The position numbers and the translations under genes are program-made. From Limnoperna fortunei (taxonomy: Eukaryota > Mollusca > Bivalvia > Mytilida > Modiolidae), in contig OX104117.1 of assembly GCA_944474755.1 (NCBI GenBank), positions 44,285,222 through 44,349,221 of the forward strand: 64,000 nt of DNA, read 5' to 3'. The notes beneath the pieces are model-generated. The model searched no databases. It was not told where the DNA came from and saw nothing but the letters and a program-made list of their open reading frames with translations. The stretch's first letter is position 1. Every line of letters starts with the position of its first letter. This document shows, piece by piece, positions 25,965-41,115 of the stretch.

Positions 25965-26318
25965 TAAGGCTAGGTCTCCTCGTGCAATATTTTTCATTCT
26001 AATATGACGTCCCGCTTTCGATATGTAAACAAAGTCGTGTTAAAATTCCAATAAATTTAGTTCGCTCAGGCGCAAGTTAATTTTGGTTGCAGTCCTTTAA
26101 ATTTTATTTAAACAACTAAATTTTTTAAACGATAATCATCGTTACTGCTAATAAAGTCTGAATTCTAAAATTTGCATGATTCAACATTAAGCCATTTAAT
26201 TATGTTTCCACCACTCTACATTGTGACACACAGGAGGTACGTGGAACAGCCTTTCAATTGCGCACATTTATAATGCCGCTTCACTGTACAGATTACCGTA
26301 TTTGTCATAATCAGAATC

Positions 26319-26429
26319 GAAATAATTCATGGATACCATACTTTATTATCGCTCGGGGCAAAATATTCAAGAATATAATGCCCACCCATGTTAAAACGAC
26401 AATAAAGTATGGTATTCATGAATTATTTC
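26319..26429. mobile_element. Foldback (MITE-like) element
   Basis: Two 29-base arms (26319-26347 and 26401-26429) match as reverse complements at 28 of 29 positions. A 53-base loop separates them. Confidence 0.75.
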
Positions 26430-27904
26430 TTAATTGACGCAAGCTTCACTTCCAATATAACACCAGATCAGGACCTCGATATAAGCATTTTCATTGGTTG
26501 ATAATATGACGCCATTTAATATCACATGCACATGTCAAATTTTTTTTAAGCCGGGAATACATTTTCTTTATACAATTTAAATATAAATTACATTTTAACA
26601 TTACGTTTAAATTTTGAAATCTCAATGTAAACAATGAACGTCATAAAGAGAATGACGTCACAATACGTTCGGTCTACCTTAACTTATCTGTATTACAAAA
26701 TCGTTAGTCTAGAGAATGCCCGAACGTCAACGCTCTCACCGTTGAAATCCAATGCTCCTGACCTTATATCCGAAGGCCGCTTAGGCTAAAGAGGATATCA
26801 TCGTGAGGGTACCAGAATATGTGGTATCTGTTACGAAGGCTGCGAATGATAGTCTTGGATAATTTTGGATAACTAGTCGGTCTCACCTCTCGTTCATGAC
26901 ATCAAACCGATTTTGTCCACAATTAAAACAATGGGTATCACCAATAACCAAACACCTGACATCACCTTTTGATCTGATGTGTTCCAGTTGTTTGTTTATT
27001 TGCTGTATGTTGTTTATGATTGTTGTTTGCTATGTTTTGTAGCACTCTTCACGAAATTGATTCTGGATATCGTACGTCAACTACTATCAACTCTGCCACA
27101 CCATTAGTTGACGCCACGCAATATATCTGTCATGGCAGATAAGCCTCAAGGACAAACGCAGCACTTTTTACATAAAACCGTATCAAAAGTATTTAGATAG
27201 GCTATGAAAATAGATCTCGTGTGTTTCTTTACATACATATGTCTGCGTTTTCAAACATCTTGGGCAGACGTTGTCCATGCACAGTTAACGGGGAATGGCT
27301 GGCAGGGGTTATATCTGTACCGCTGAGTGTGTTAGTGTGGGCTAGCACTATCTTTGTAATTTCGTACTTTTGAAAACGTCACTGTATTTTCTTATTTAGT
27401 TACGAATTCTAAGAATGTAAAACCATCCATATCAGCGTTTGTTTTTATTTTTCTCTCATTCTGTATGTGCTTTAGTCAAATTTAGATTATCAGGTTTATT
27501 TTTATTGATTTGAGCAAATAAAATATTACAGAGACGCAAGCTATTTAAATTCCGGTACAAGAAAATATAAGTAGTAATATCCTTACAATAAAACTGACAT
27601 TCACAGACACATACCATTTATTATATCATAATAAGGTATACAAACGAAAATACACTAAAAATGTCAACTCCAATACTGTTCGCATGAAAGACATGAGTGA
27701 AATTAAATAAATATATAACATTATATACATCAGACCACAAATAAATATTTGCCTAGTGAAAACAATGAACTTAACCTTGAATTAAATGCCATAACCATAT
27801 ATTAATTATTTACTGCACAATAATCATTGGTGATTGTTGTAATACTTGGTGATCGTCTGCTATGGAGATCATTAGCACCTGCTATTTGCACATCCTAAAT
27901 GTTT

Positions 27905-30310
<2,406 letters not shown>

Positions 30311-32289
30311 GATCCTTCTAATAATTCCTCAAGTTAAGGTAGCAAATGTCAAGACCAACCAGTATGCAATAATTCACATGCTAATATGTCGTTAAGATTA
30401 ACAGACGTTTCAGACTGATCGGATTTATTATTAATTCATCAAGCTTTGTTAAACACCTATAATTAATTCAATACCTAATGGCTGTACTACAATAAATATT
30501 AAGTCAAGTCGAACCCCCTATTGCTTGGTTACCGAACCCACCAGAACGCAACATAGAGCCCTTGAAGGTTTAAAGGTGAAATTTGGTTCTTGTGTACAAT
30601 GAAATGAAACACACACCACACCACTTAGTTTAAAAGTAGATGTCTTGCACCCCTGACTTGCGTATAATAATTCATATCTTATATAGAGCTTTATCAAAAA
30701 TTTAAATGTCCCAAACAAATACAACTTTAACACTAGTAAAAATATTTAATTCTAGATTGTCAACTTAGCTAGAAAATTAATTATGATCATTTGATCCCGA
30801 TATCTTTATTTAAAGTGTCGTTTGCGGCAAAGTACTTTAATAATATAGCTATATCTTTGCATGAAATATTTAGGTGTCTTAAAATTTATCAGACAATTAA
30901 TTAACATATTTTAGGAAGAATACATAAAAACATGATTGCGGTTGTCAACGTGTGTTATCCCTTAATTAAACTTTGCGAAGGAACACAAACAAAATATGAA
31001 AAGGGTGTGGGCGTAAAAGACAAGGCTCATGTGCACGGTTATAAAACGATTCGCCTCACTCAAACGCGATTCAGCCACATACGTAAAAGGCGTTTGCATC
31101 GGAGTAACAGTTTGAAAAAAATTAAAAGTTAACCGATATAGTTAATATCATATTAAATTGTGTTTAATTAAATGTTTGTTTGTTCGAAGTAGCAGTTTGA
31201 TTGAATTTGAGGTTATAATGGGTGAGAACATACAAACTCTTAGACTATTTCTACTACTTTGCAATATTTCGCATATAACAATGTTTTAATATAATAAAAA
31301 CAAGACTTTAACGTTTTATTCATGTGGGGCGAATCGTTATGGGACGAATCGTTAGTGGGGCGATTCGGTACATTACCCATGTGCACTGTCTCGGTCTAGA
31401 TCTGTTGTAACCTTAAGACAATATGCCATGCCCTAACAACGTTGTTTTGATCTTTATAACAAATCCAGCTCTATTTTGTCGCCATAAGGATTAAAATTTT
31501 AACCCTGGCAGAAAGTAGATTTTTTTAAATAATAAAATTAAAGAGACCTGATGTCAATGTAATATTTGTTCAAGTCTCGTTGTGCTCTTCACTGAGGGGG
31601 GGGGGGGGGCAAGATCTCTTCTGTTATTGTGTTTTTGGGGCATTTTTACAGGTGTTTTAACTGTTTTTTTTTTAAATAAAGCAACTGTTAACTGTTTTTC
31701 AACCATTAGCTGTTATCTGTTTTCTTAAAAATTCACACTATTGTTAACTGTTATAATGAAAATAAAAACATGTTTGCTGGTAAAAGTATTGCCCTTCGAT
31801 GACATTCTGCTGTTATCTGTGTTTTTTTGTTTTTTTTCTCTTGTAAATTGCTGTTATCTGTTATCATTATTTTAAATTTACAGTTTAGGATAAAAAGAAA
31901 AAATCGGTAACCTGTTAGTGGACCCCTCTAGCCACCACCCCTTCTTCACTGTGTGCGCTTGGTGTTGGCATCGGTGAAACCTAACATCTCGTCGAGGAAA
32001 GGACATCACTTAATTATACTAACAGTGGCTTTTAATTAACATTTCTATGTCCCCGTTCTCTAATGCTCAAGTTATGTCACATAAGGACAAAAAATTTCAG
32101 TAGTATGAAACTCGTTTTTTATATATAATTTTAAGGCTTACGATTTTTAGTCATCATAGACCATCGACTTAAAATTTAAAATTACACTTTTAGTTTATTT
32201 CCTTGTCAAGTAATCATTTAAATATGTTTTTCAAATGTTATAAAAGAGAAAAGTTAAACTAAAATACTACATTTGTAAAATAAAACTAG
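30311..32289. other. Gene-free stretch with short repeats
   Basis: 31326-31368 holds three CGAATCGT/CGATTCG words (GGGGCGAATCGTTATGGGAC and onward), related to words near 12.5 kb. 31596-31609 is a run of 14 G. 31650-31885 has at least four degenerate GCTGTTATCTGTT words. No gene seen. Confidence 0.45.
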
Positions 32290-33981
32290 AGGCTCCCAGG
32301 AGCCTGTAATCGCTCAACTGGAATCCAAATGACTTAAACTATATTAAAATTTTTGAAATTAACAGTTTCAGTCTAGTTGTTATAGCTTTTAAGTTACTGT
32401 GCAAAAACTAAACATTTCTTCAAAATATTTGTTAAATACAATAACTCCTATAAGGTGTCATCCGACAATTTCTGAAAATTATATGGTTTTTAGGCATTGT
32501 CCTTTAGGCTACTTTAGAAATTTACAGTTTTACTCTACTAATAGGTGTGTTATAGACTAATTTATAATTAAAAAAACTGTTCATTTGTCTAAATTCATAA
32601 TGAAAGGGCAATAACTCCTATAAAGAGTCATCTTGCAATTTTGGACTAATCAATCATTTGTAGGGCTTCTATTGCTGATCATTTGTGCAATTTATAGTTT
32701 TAATCTAGCTACTATAGTTTTCAAGTTACAGGACAAAATGGAAAATTTCATAACAAAATTGTCATTTAAGGGCAATAACCCCTATAAGGAGTCATCTGAC
32801 AATTTCAGACCAATTAAATGAATTGTAGGGCTTTTTTGCTGATCATTTTGCAATTTATTATTTCACTCTAGCTGTTATCTTTTTTAAGTTACAGGACAAA
32901 AACGGAAAATTTCATAAAAAATTGCAATTTAAGGGCAATAACTCCTATAAGGAGTCATCTGACAATTTCAGACTTGATAGTAATTTGTAGGGCTTGTATT
33001 GCTGATTATTTTTGCCATTAACAGTTTCACTCTAGCTGTTACAGTTTTTAAGTTACGGGACAAAAACGGAAAATTTCATAAAAAATTGTCATTTATGGGC
33101 AATAACTTATTTAAGGAGTTGTCTGACAATTTCAGACAAATCAAGTGAATTGTAGGGTCTTTATTGCTGATCATTTGTGCAATTTACAGTTTCAATCTAG
33201 CTGCTATAGTTTTCAAGTTACAGGACAAAAACGGAAAATTTCATATAAAATTGCCATTTAAGGGCAATAACTCCTATAAGAAGTCATCTGACAATTTCAG
33301 ACTAAATCAGTGAATTGTAGGGCTTGTATTGTTGATCATTTTTGCTATTTACAGTTTTACTCTCGCTGTTATAATTTTAAAGTTACAGGACAAAAAAGGA
33401 AAATTTCATAAAAAAATTACCATTTAAGGGCAATAACTCATATATGGAGTCATCTGACAATTTCAGACCAATCAAGTGAATTGTAGGGCTTTTATTGCTG
33501 ATCATTTTTGCCATTTACAGTTTCACTCTACCTCATATAGTTTTCAGGTTATATTGTAAATACCAAACATTTTGTCAAAAATCGTCAAAAAAGGGCAATA
33601 ACTCCTACAAGACGCCAATACACAACTTCGCACTAATAGCAACTATTGTAGACCTTAATGTGCTGATCAATTTGAAGTAACTGTTTTCTCTATAGCTATT
33701 ATAGTTTTTTAGATAATGATCAATAACCTGTGTTGACCCCCCCCCCCCCCCCCCGTGTTCTATTTTTAGTAACAGCGGTCATATTTGTCCGTTGATCAAC
33801 ACCCTGGGTACAAACTTGAAACTAGGAACCCTAAGGTTGATTGTGGCGAAGTTGGAAAAAAATTGGCCCAGTGGTTTCAGAGGAGAAGATTTTTGAAAAA
33901 GTTTACGACGGACGACAGACGACGGACGACGGACGCCAAGTGATAGCAAAAGCTCACATGGACCTTCGGTCAAGGTGAGCT
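32290..33981. mobile_element. 1.7-kb hairpin-ended element with about 8 tandem 164-bp units
   Basis: The left end is the palindrome AGGCTCCCAGGAGCCT (32290-32305). The right end is a hairpin (33951-33981), AGCTCACATGGACC / TTCG / GTCAAGGTGAGCT. Inside, GGGCAATAACTCCTATAAGG starts units at 32606, 32770, 32933, 33097, 33262, 33428 and 33593, a period of 163-166. A GACGGACGACGGACG tract comes before the right hairpin. No coding frame of note. Confidence 0.8.
33737..33754. repeat. Run of 18 C
   Basis: Homopolymer inside the hairpin-ended element; its length is likely to vary or be misread. Confidence 0.95.
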
Positions 33982-34735
33982 AAAAAACAGATATAAAACA
34001 TACTTCCCATACTCTTTTCTGGAAACTTGGACAATCCCCGGGTTTTAACTCAAAAAGCTGACTTGTATGTGATAGGAAGAAAATGCAGTCTTGTTTACAG
34101 GCGGGAGGAGAAACTGGCACGTGGCCCGTTATGCAAAACGTCTGACAAAATCCACGTTGATCGCACAGTTTGATTATTTAGACAAAGAGAATTCGTACTG
34201 TAGCCACTACAAAAAGGAAAAATTGTCTTGACCCCATATTCAATATTTTTCTAGTGACAGTCAAAATTGTATGCCTCTAATACTGCTCAGGTAATGAACC
34301 ACTTTATTAAATATATTATCTTTAATTAGGGTCCTTGTTTTGGTAATAGAAACAATTAAGAACCCTCTGCTAACTGTGTATTTGTTTGGATACTGTTGTT
34401 TTTGATGCATTATTTTGGGTTGATTAGAACGAATAATCGTACCGTCGTTTTTTTATGGAGAGGTTAATCGGACTAATCACAAAACTAGAATCGGATTTTT
34501 ACGGCAGTATATTTCGGCATTTGGGGTTGCTATCCTCTTATCTCAGGCTGTTATATCTGTATTATAACCTGACAGGGCATCCCTTATCCCGGCCACATGG
34601 GAACGTGAAAGCACTGCACGGAAACCCTACATGTGAAACAAACTTATAATAACAACTAATTGGTTTTTCATACATTGTACCTTATCACAAGACGATTAAT
34701 AAGAATCCATTCGAGTTATGATTTTAGTAGAGGTT

Positions 34736-35024
34736 AGGGGCGTAGCAACCCGTACGCAAAAAAAACCATTTTTACTTCTGGAAAACAGTTGTTTCTAACG
34801 CCAAGAACGTCCAGAATAAAGGGTTAAGCGTTATTTATGTCAGAACTTTTGGGGGCCGTTGAACCCGATAACTAAACCCGATAACTAAAATAATGTAGCT
34901 AAACGGGCCTAGAGAACCCTGGCGTAAAACCAACTTTAACGAGGTAGGAAAGGTGGCTTCGCGACGCATTTTACATTGATCATAATATTTTGCATCCACT
35001 TCATTTTGGGCTAGCCACGCCCCT
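34736..35024. mobile_element. hAT-like non-autonomous element
   Basis: Inverted ends GGGGCGTAGC and GCCACGCCCC at about 34736 and 35012-35023, the same end type as the better element at 58730-59388. No coding capacity, and no clear target-site duplication. Confidence 0.5.
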
Positions 35025-35613
35025 GGAGTACATATATATCATTTGTTTTACGTGGAAGACCATCTTTTATGGCCGCTTTATATTCCGGAGGTTCAGTGGT
35101 CCGAAATTTCAATAGCAAGAATTATGGAAGTATTGTTAGTAGGTCGATTGAAATTTGTTAAAATTTAGATGGGTCAAAGTTTCGCCATCAGTCAACTGTT
35201 GTTTTAGCTATTGTTTTTATTAGGTCGACTTTATATTTAACATCCGGAGGGCAATATTTAAGACTTTTAATTAGGTCAAAGCAATATATTTGTAATATGG
35301 TAAAGGTAGTTTAATTTGGATCTGAAGAGCGTGAGAAACTTGATATAAAACTTTTTTAAATTGGACAGAAACTTGAAATTTAGCCTCAAAAACTTGCCTG
35401 CCTCCACAACTATTTGCCTGTTAGTTAGTAATTATAAACTTTGGTATTTTCCTATCTACATAAAGCTTAAAGATTTAAATTAAGACACTCTTACGTATAT
35501 GACTCAATGAAAGGTCACTGTGATATAGTTTAACTAGTTGATTGCCTGAGAGGATTTCATATACATGTATATGTATATCACCACATAACTTAATTCACTC
35601 ATTTGAAAAATAC

Positions 35614-36075
35614 AGGATGTAGAATAGGATATAAAAAGGCAGAAACAGAGTCATGATAATGCGGCTCAGGTTTCCAAAAAATAACTTGATGTTTGAGGTT
35701 TCAACCATGTTTAAGCCAATCAAAACTGAAGAAATTTCTTTTGAAAAATCTAGGTCAGATATACAGTTCAACTTATCATTTAAGAATTTCTACCATACTT
35801 TCAAAATAGAGTATTAGTATATGCCTGGTTAAATACTTGATACCACAATGAGATAATTTTAAAAAGTATACTCTGTTTGTTTGTTTGAATGGTGTTGAAT
35901 GCCACTTTTAGCAATTTTTCAGTTATATTATGGTGTACAGTTTTTATTGGGGGAGGAAGCCGGAGTACCCGGAGAAAACACCCAACCTTTGGTAGGAAAA
36001 CAGGAAAAGTATATTATGAAAATATGTTAGGATGTAGAATAGGATATAAAAAGGCAGACACAGAGTCATGATAAT
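35614..36075. repeat. 47-bp direct repeats flanking a SINE fragment
   Basis: 35614-35660 and 36029-36075 (AGGATGTAGAATAGGATATA and on) are identical at 46 of 47 positions. The 368 bases between them include a minus-strand SINE piece. Confidence 0.85.
35878..36006 (-). mobile_element. SINE 3' fragment, minus orientation
   Basis: Reads TTTGAATGGTGTTGAATGCC, then CAGTTTTTATTGGGGGAGG, the reverse complement of the SINE 3' domain. The tRNA head is missing. Confidence 0.7.
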
Positions 36076-37854
36076 ACTCATAATTTTATGGAAAAGAGTT
36101 CTAAACTGAATGACAACATTACATTATGAACAAAATCCCACTATTGTATCAAAAAATATATAACATGTAGATGTGTGACATGTGATCATGTTTTTCTGAA
36201 TATGAAGCAAGTGGAAAAAAAATTAGCACTGTTCTTATTTGACAAAGATGTAAGTTAACAGATTAAGACAACTGTTAGTTTTTTGCCAAATCTTCATGTC
36301 TGCTTATAAAAACTATAGTCTGATACAAAGTTGTGCTGTTTTAAATTTTTACAATGCAACCTGTTAATACAAAGAATAGTTTTTATTGCACTTATTAAAG
36401 GATGTTGATATGCCATGTAAACACTGGAAAATATAATAAAATTATGATTTATTAAATTTATGATATGAAGAAAATGTGGTTATTTTTTAAAACATAACTT
36501 GGTAAGTTTGCAAACTTGAGTATATACATGTTATAACAGAGAAATTATTATGCATTTGTAGACATCATCAATATAAAAAAAATAATTAAGTTATATTTAG
36601 AGCAGTCTCCCAAGTTAGACAAATAATCTTTTGAAAACAAAGCATGAATGTGTATTTGTCTATAATGGAAGGTGATGCTATAAATTATTTATAATATGAT
36701 CTGTAACTCATCAACAATTGGTGATAACAATGGAAGGAGGTTATTTTGCAACCAATATTTGACCAATAATTTAAAAAGCTGATATTTGAAACTCATGCTA
36801 TTCTTTCTCGTGAAATCAAATAAATTTGACATTATTTAAGGTGAAGCTTTTCTATGCAGTATTAGTTAATTAGTTAATTGTAGTTGGTAATTGCATTGCT
36901 GCTTTTTTTATTATCCAACCAATTAACAGGCACAAGTGACCTTTCATGCAATATTATCCATCATCATTTAAATTAATATATTAGGAATGATGATATTGCA
37001 AACATTGTATAAGAATTTGACAATATGGCACTATTATTTACAATGAAATTTTCAAGAAAGTCAATATATAATTATAATGGGATTTTTATAAAATGCGGCT
37101 AAACAATCTCCTCCTTAACTAATGAACATATTAAAGATTTATAAAACATTTTGTGTCCACAAGGAGACCAAATGTTTGTTTTACAAAAAATTACAACCCC
37201 TCCCTCCAAAAAAAATGTGCCTACATAAGCCAAATCAACAAACTACCATGGTACAAATGATGGCCACCTTTATACCATATGAATTATATATAATAAGGTT
37301 AAAAGGTTAAATGAAAGATTTACAAAAGATATATTTAGTGTACCAATGAAATACCATAAAATATATTGCTTACCATATACATACTACAACAAAAAAATCT
37401 ATAAAAATAATTAAATGGAATGTAAACTGTAATAAAAATTATGACAAAATGAAAAAGGGTTAAATGAAAGTGTATATATCATATATCATACATATATCAA
37501 AAATGTCATCGCAACCAGTATTGTTGAACAATTTAGCAGTTGTAAAATGTTAATTACAAAAAACATTTTACAGATGATTGTGTTTCTTTTTACTTGACAC
37601 TTTCCAACTTCAAAATATTTGTAAGTTAGCAAAATACAGATTATCACTTAAAGTATTAAAATCCAGTACTAAAAAATGTTGATGTTCAAAACTCTACACG
37701 ATTTAACAAACATGGTAATTTTTTAACCATATTTATTCCAGACCATGACCCAGATGGTCAATATATTTTTTTTTTAAATAACTTTTTATTAGTAATTATG
37801 CACACAAATGGCGAGGTTTTATGTGTATACAGGTATGGTTGGGATACTCATACT
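36076..37854. other. Gene-free AT-rich sequence
   Basis: Nothing supported beyond low-complexity A/T tracts. Confidence 0.4.
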
Positions 37855-38045
37855 GTTTTTGTTTGTTAAAATGATGTTTAATGCCACTTTCAACAATTTT
37901 TCAGTTATATCATAATGTCTGAGGAATCAAAAGTACCCCTGACCTTCAGTAAGAAAACTGGCAATTCTTGTCAGTTAAGATTGGAGTCTAGTACACCCTG
38001 CATGCCTGCAGCAGTACTGAACCCCCCCTCCTCCCTTTCGCCAAA
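37855..38045 (-). mobile_element. Decayed SINE, minus orientation
   Basis: Same order of blocks as 61948-62125: GATGTTTAATGCCACTTTCA, the AAAACTGGCAATTCTTGTCA block, TTGGAGTCTAGTACACCCTG. The usual Cs of the stem region are lost. Confidence 0.7.
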
Positions 38046-39089
38046 CATGATACTTGTAGTGCTTAGAATGTGAACAACTGTTAGTGTGCTGAGAGGTCCA
38101 TTTGTTCTATACATTTTAACAGAATACAAATAGATCTTAGTCTGAAAAAGTATAATACAACACAAGCTGTTGTGTTGTGATAGGAAATCTATGAAAAACC
38201 TATAATCTACCTCAAATAGCTTCGTTGAAGTTTTAAACAGGCCAACTGGTTTGGATGTTGGATGGATTGATGACTGATGGACACGCTTACGCTGGCTTTA
38301 AGCTTTTAGCCAGATCAACTTATAAATTAATAGGATGATATAATAAACGTATTGAGCACAATAAAAAAAAGAAAAAACAAACAATATAATTAATTAAATG
38401 ATGAGTTAGTAAATATATTAGAACTGATTACTTGTATAATGTTATAAAAACACTACGTACTGTATAATATGTACATTTCTTACATGTTTGATATGGTGTA
38501 AAAATTATCTTGTTAGTTACTATACAATATATACACAACCCATACTAAATACTGGTGCATAAAACCTTTGTTGACCCAGTATGTACACGTATTATTTCAA
38601 ATATATACAGACTTGTATTACAGTTATTCCTAAAAAAAGTTATATAAATTAGAAAAATAGGTATATTGTTTCGTCTTTTAAATGTATATTTATTTCCATC
38701 ATAAATATTCCTATCCTATAGCAGATTGTTTTGTAAAACCTGAGTTTTCTATATGCCTGACAGTAAAGTCTAATAAACAAAGATGTCCACAAGAACTAAA
38801 TTTGATAAACTCGCTTACTTCTACTATATAATAAAATCATACAAATAACATACAATAAAAAAGCAATTATGGAAGCTAATGACAGTGTACAAGTCTACAT
38901 AATTGGAAAATGCAGTTTTCATTGACTTTGGCTTACTTTTCCAAAAATCAAGGCTAGAAAGATGTGTGGAAATGTAGCCACAAAAGGAAAAATAAATACA
39001 TTAAGGAATCTACTTACTGGAGAACATAAAATCTTCTCAAAGGACAGTACCTGATTGTGACTTTAGTATTTTGATATGGACTGTATCAT

Positions 39090-39647
39090 GTAAAGTTGTA
39101 GTCCGAGAATCCTCTGCCGTCCAACGCTTTTTTTTTTGCGTGGGACATCAGAGAGCTCTCCATAAGCAAAACAGCGGATTTTGCGACACTGGTCTCGATC
39201 TGCAAATTTCATCGTTTCCAGATGTTAACAAACATTTTCATCCAGTTAAACTAGATATAATTCACTTCTTAAGATATTTTTCTCTATGAATATAATCATC
39301 ATACCTTTAATAAAGATGATTAAGTCAATTTCTAAGCTAATTTCCATCGATACCCTTACATCCAGACATTTCACTTTCATTTTGAACAAAAAGTAACGTG
39401 ACAACAATTTGACTTAAATCCAGTGCTTAAATTAGCTCGATTGAAGATATGATAATTATATTCATAGAGTTATATATAGTTTTACTGGACGAAAATGTTT
39501 GTTAACATATTGAAATGAGATTAGCCGACCCAGACCGGTGTCGCAAAATCCGCTGTTTTCCTTATAGAGAGCTCTCTGATGTCCCACGCAAAAAAATAAA
39601 ATAAAAAGTGTTGGACGACAGAGGATTCTCGGACAAGTAAAGTTGTA
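39090..39647. mobile_element. Mutator-like non-autonomous element with long inverted ends
   Basis: Arms of about 190 bases (39101-39290 and about 39445-39634) are reverse complements, sharing GTCCGAGAATCCTCTG, GAGAGCTCTC, AACAGCGGATTTTGCGACAC-like and ATTATATTCAT blocks. An 11-base direct repeat, GTAAAGTTGTA, flanks it (39090-39100 and 39637-39647), a probable target-site duplication. Long inverted ends with 9-11 base duplications fit Mutator-like elements. No transposase is encoded. Confidence 0.7.
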
Positions 39648-40969
39648 TCGTTACACTACTTAAAAATAAAATATATACAAATTTATTATTTAAGAATATT
39701 GATTGTTCTGACTTGGATGATTGTTTTGTTTTTAAGTTGGACGCTCATTTCATATAAACTTGCATCAAAATTTATGATGGTAAACTTACCAATGTTACCA
39801 GTTACCAATGATTCCTAACATCTTGCTTCAAATTAAAGCGGCAGTCCACCATTCTCATCTTTCAATTCTGACAAAAATGTGTTATACATTGTGTAAAAGA
39901 CTACATATTTCTAAATTTATTCTTAAAGTTATAGATGGAAATTGCCGATTTTGTTCAGTTCTCGCTGTCTGCTGATAGAAGCACACAATTGATCACTGTA
40001 CTAAATACTATTGAGTTATCTCTCCTAACACATATTCACACTGCATTCTTATATCACCTATGAGTGAATTTTATACTAAACTAAATAAAAATATGTAGGC
40101 TTTCCATCCATGTACCACCTATTACCCAATTCTTTATTAGACCAGTAATTTTTTAGGTAGCATAATTTTGTTTACACAATTCTAAAAAAAAAATTCAATC
40201 ATAAAAATATATTAATAATACAATTAAAGGATATATACCAATAACATTATTAATATTATAAATCATTACTTAATCGAGTTGCATATTTATTTTTTTTCTT
40301 GACATGACAAAATTTTTATTGATGATCTATAACCATGAAATGATGTAATCCAAGACACAATGTAAGTCTTATTATAATTAAGGACATTCACTGGTCATGT
40401 TCTTGTCATAGTCAAGTTCTTTAGATTTTATCTATTTAGAGCATAAACGTTCTTTTCACATCGACCCCAATTTTCTTTCCACATTTTCATTATTAATAAC
40501 TTGAAAAACATAATGAAATACTTGATGTTTTAAAAGGCTTTTGAGATACAAGACAAGTCCATCCAAATCAATTCAAATTTCAGAAAAACTATTTTTGTTA
40601 TAAATAAATAAAGTCACTCAAAAACAAGTAGATTATTTATTTTTTTCATCTTTTGTTTCTGTATTACCTTACAAACTGTAACAACCTTTTGAAAACCTTT
40701 TTTTTTGTTTTGAAACTCATCAGTGTACATCCTCAATTAAAACCTATATAAATCTACCTGAGATATTATATCCTGTACATGATATATAAGTAATCTGTTT
40801 AAATGACAGTTTATAACATAGAATACTGGATAAAGACTTCAGACATGCTTCCATTGTCTCTGAAGAGATATATACATTAACAGGCACACAGAATAGATAC
40901 ATTTTTTACATGTATATACAACTATATACAGCTATTGTACAGTGCTGAGACATAATGTTAGCTGGTACA
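39648..40969. other. Esterase 3' flank, gene-free
   Basis: The esterase 3' UTR must begin just below 40970. A minus-strand AATAAA at 40636-40641 is a candidate poly(A) signal among several. Otherwise nothing is seen. Confidence 0.35.
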
Positions 40970-41115
40970 TCAGTAATCTCTTGGTCGTCTTCTATATAAA
41001 GCTATACACAGCGCTAGGAGAATAATTATCAGTAATGCTCCAACACTGGCCATTGAGTATGTGGCTATCTGATAGTCCTTTGAGACTGCAGATGTTCCAG
41101 CAACTGTTTCTATGA
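40970..41115 (-). CDS. Esterase exon 11: membrane anchor
   Basis: 146 bases ending in TGA. Encodes a short stalk, a hydrophobic helix ([16 protein letters not shown]) and a seven-residue tail, RRRPRDY. It makes the protein type I membrane-anchored. Confidence 0.92.

Noticed and set aside
27239..27373. 44-residue frame ending in a hydrophobic helix (GVISVPLSVLVWASTIFVIS)
   Set aside because: Could be the last exon of a small membrane protein, but there is no clear acceptor, partner exon or other support.
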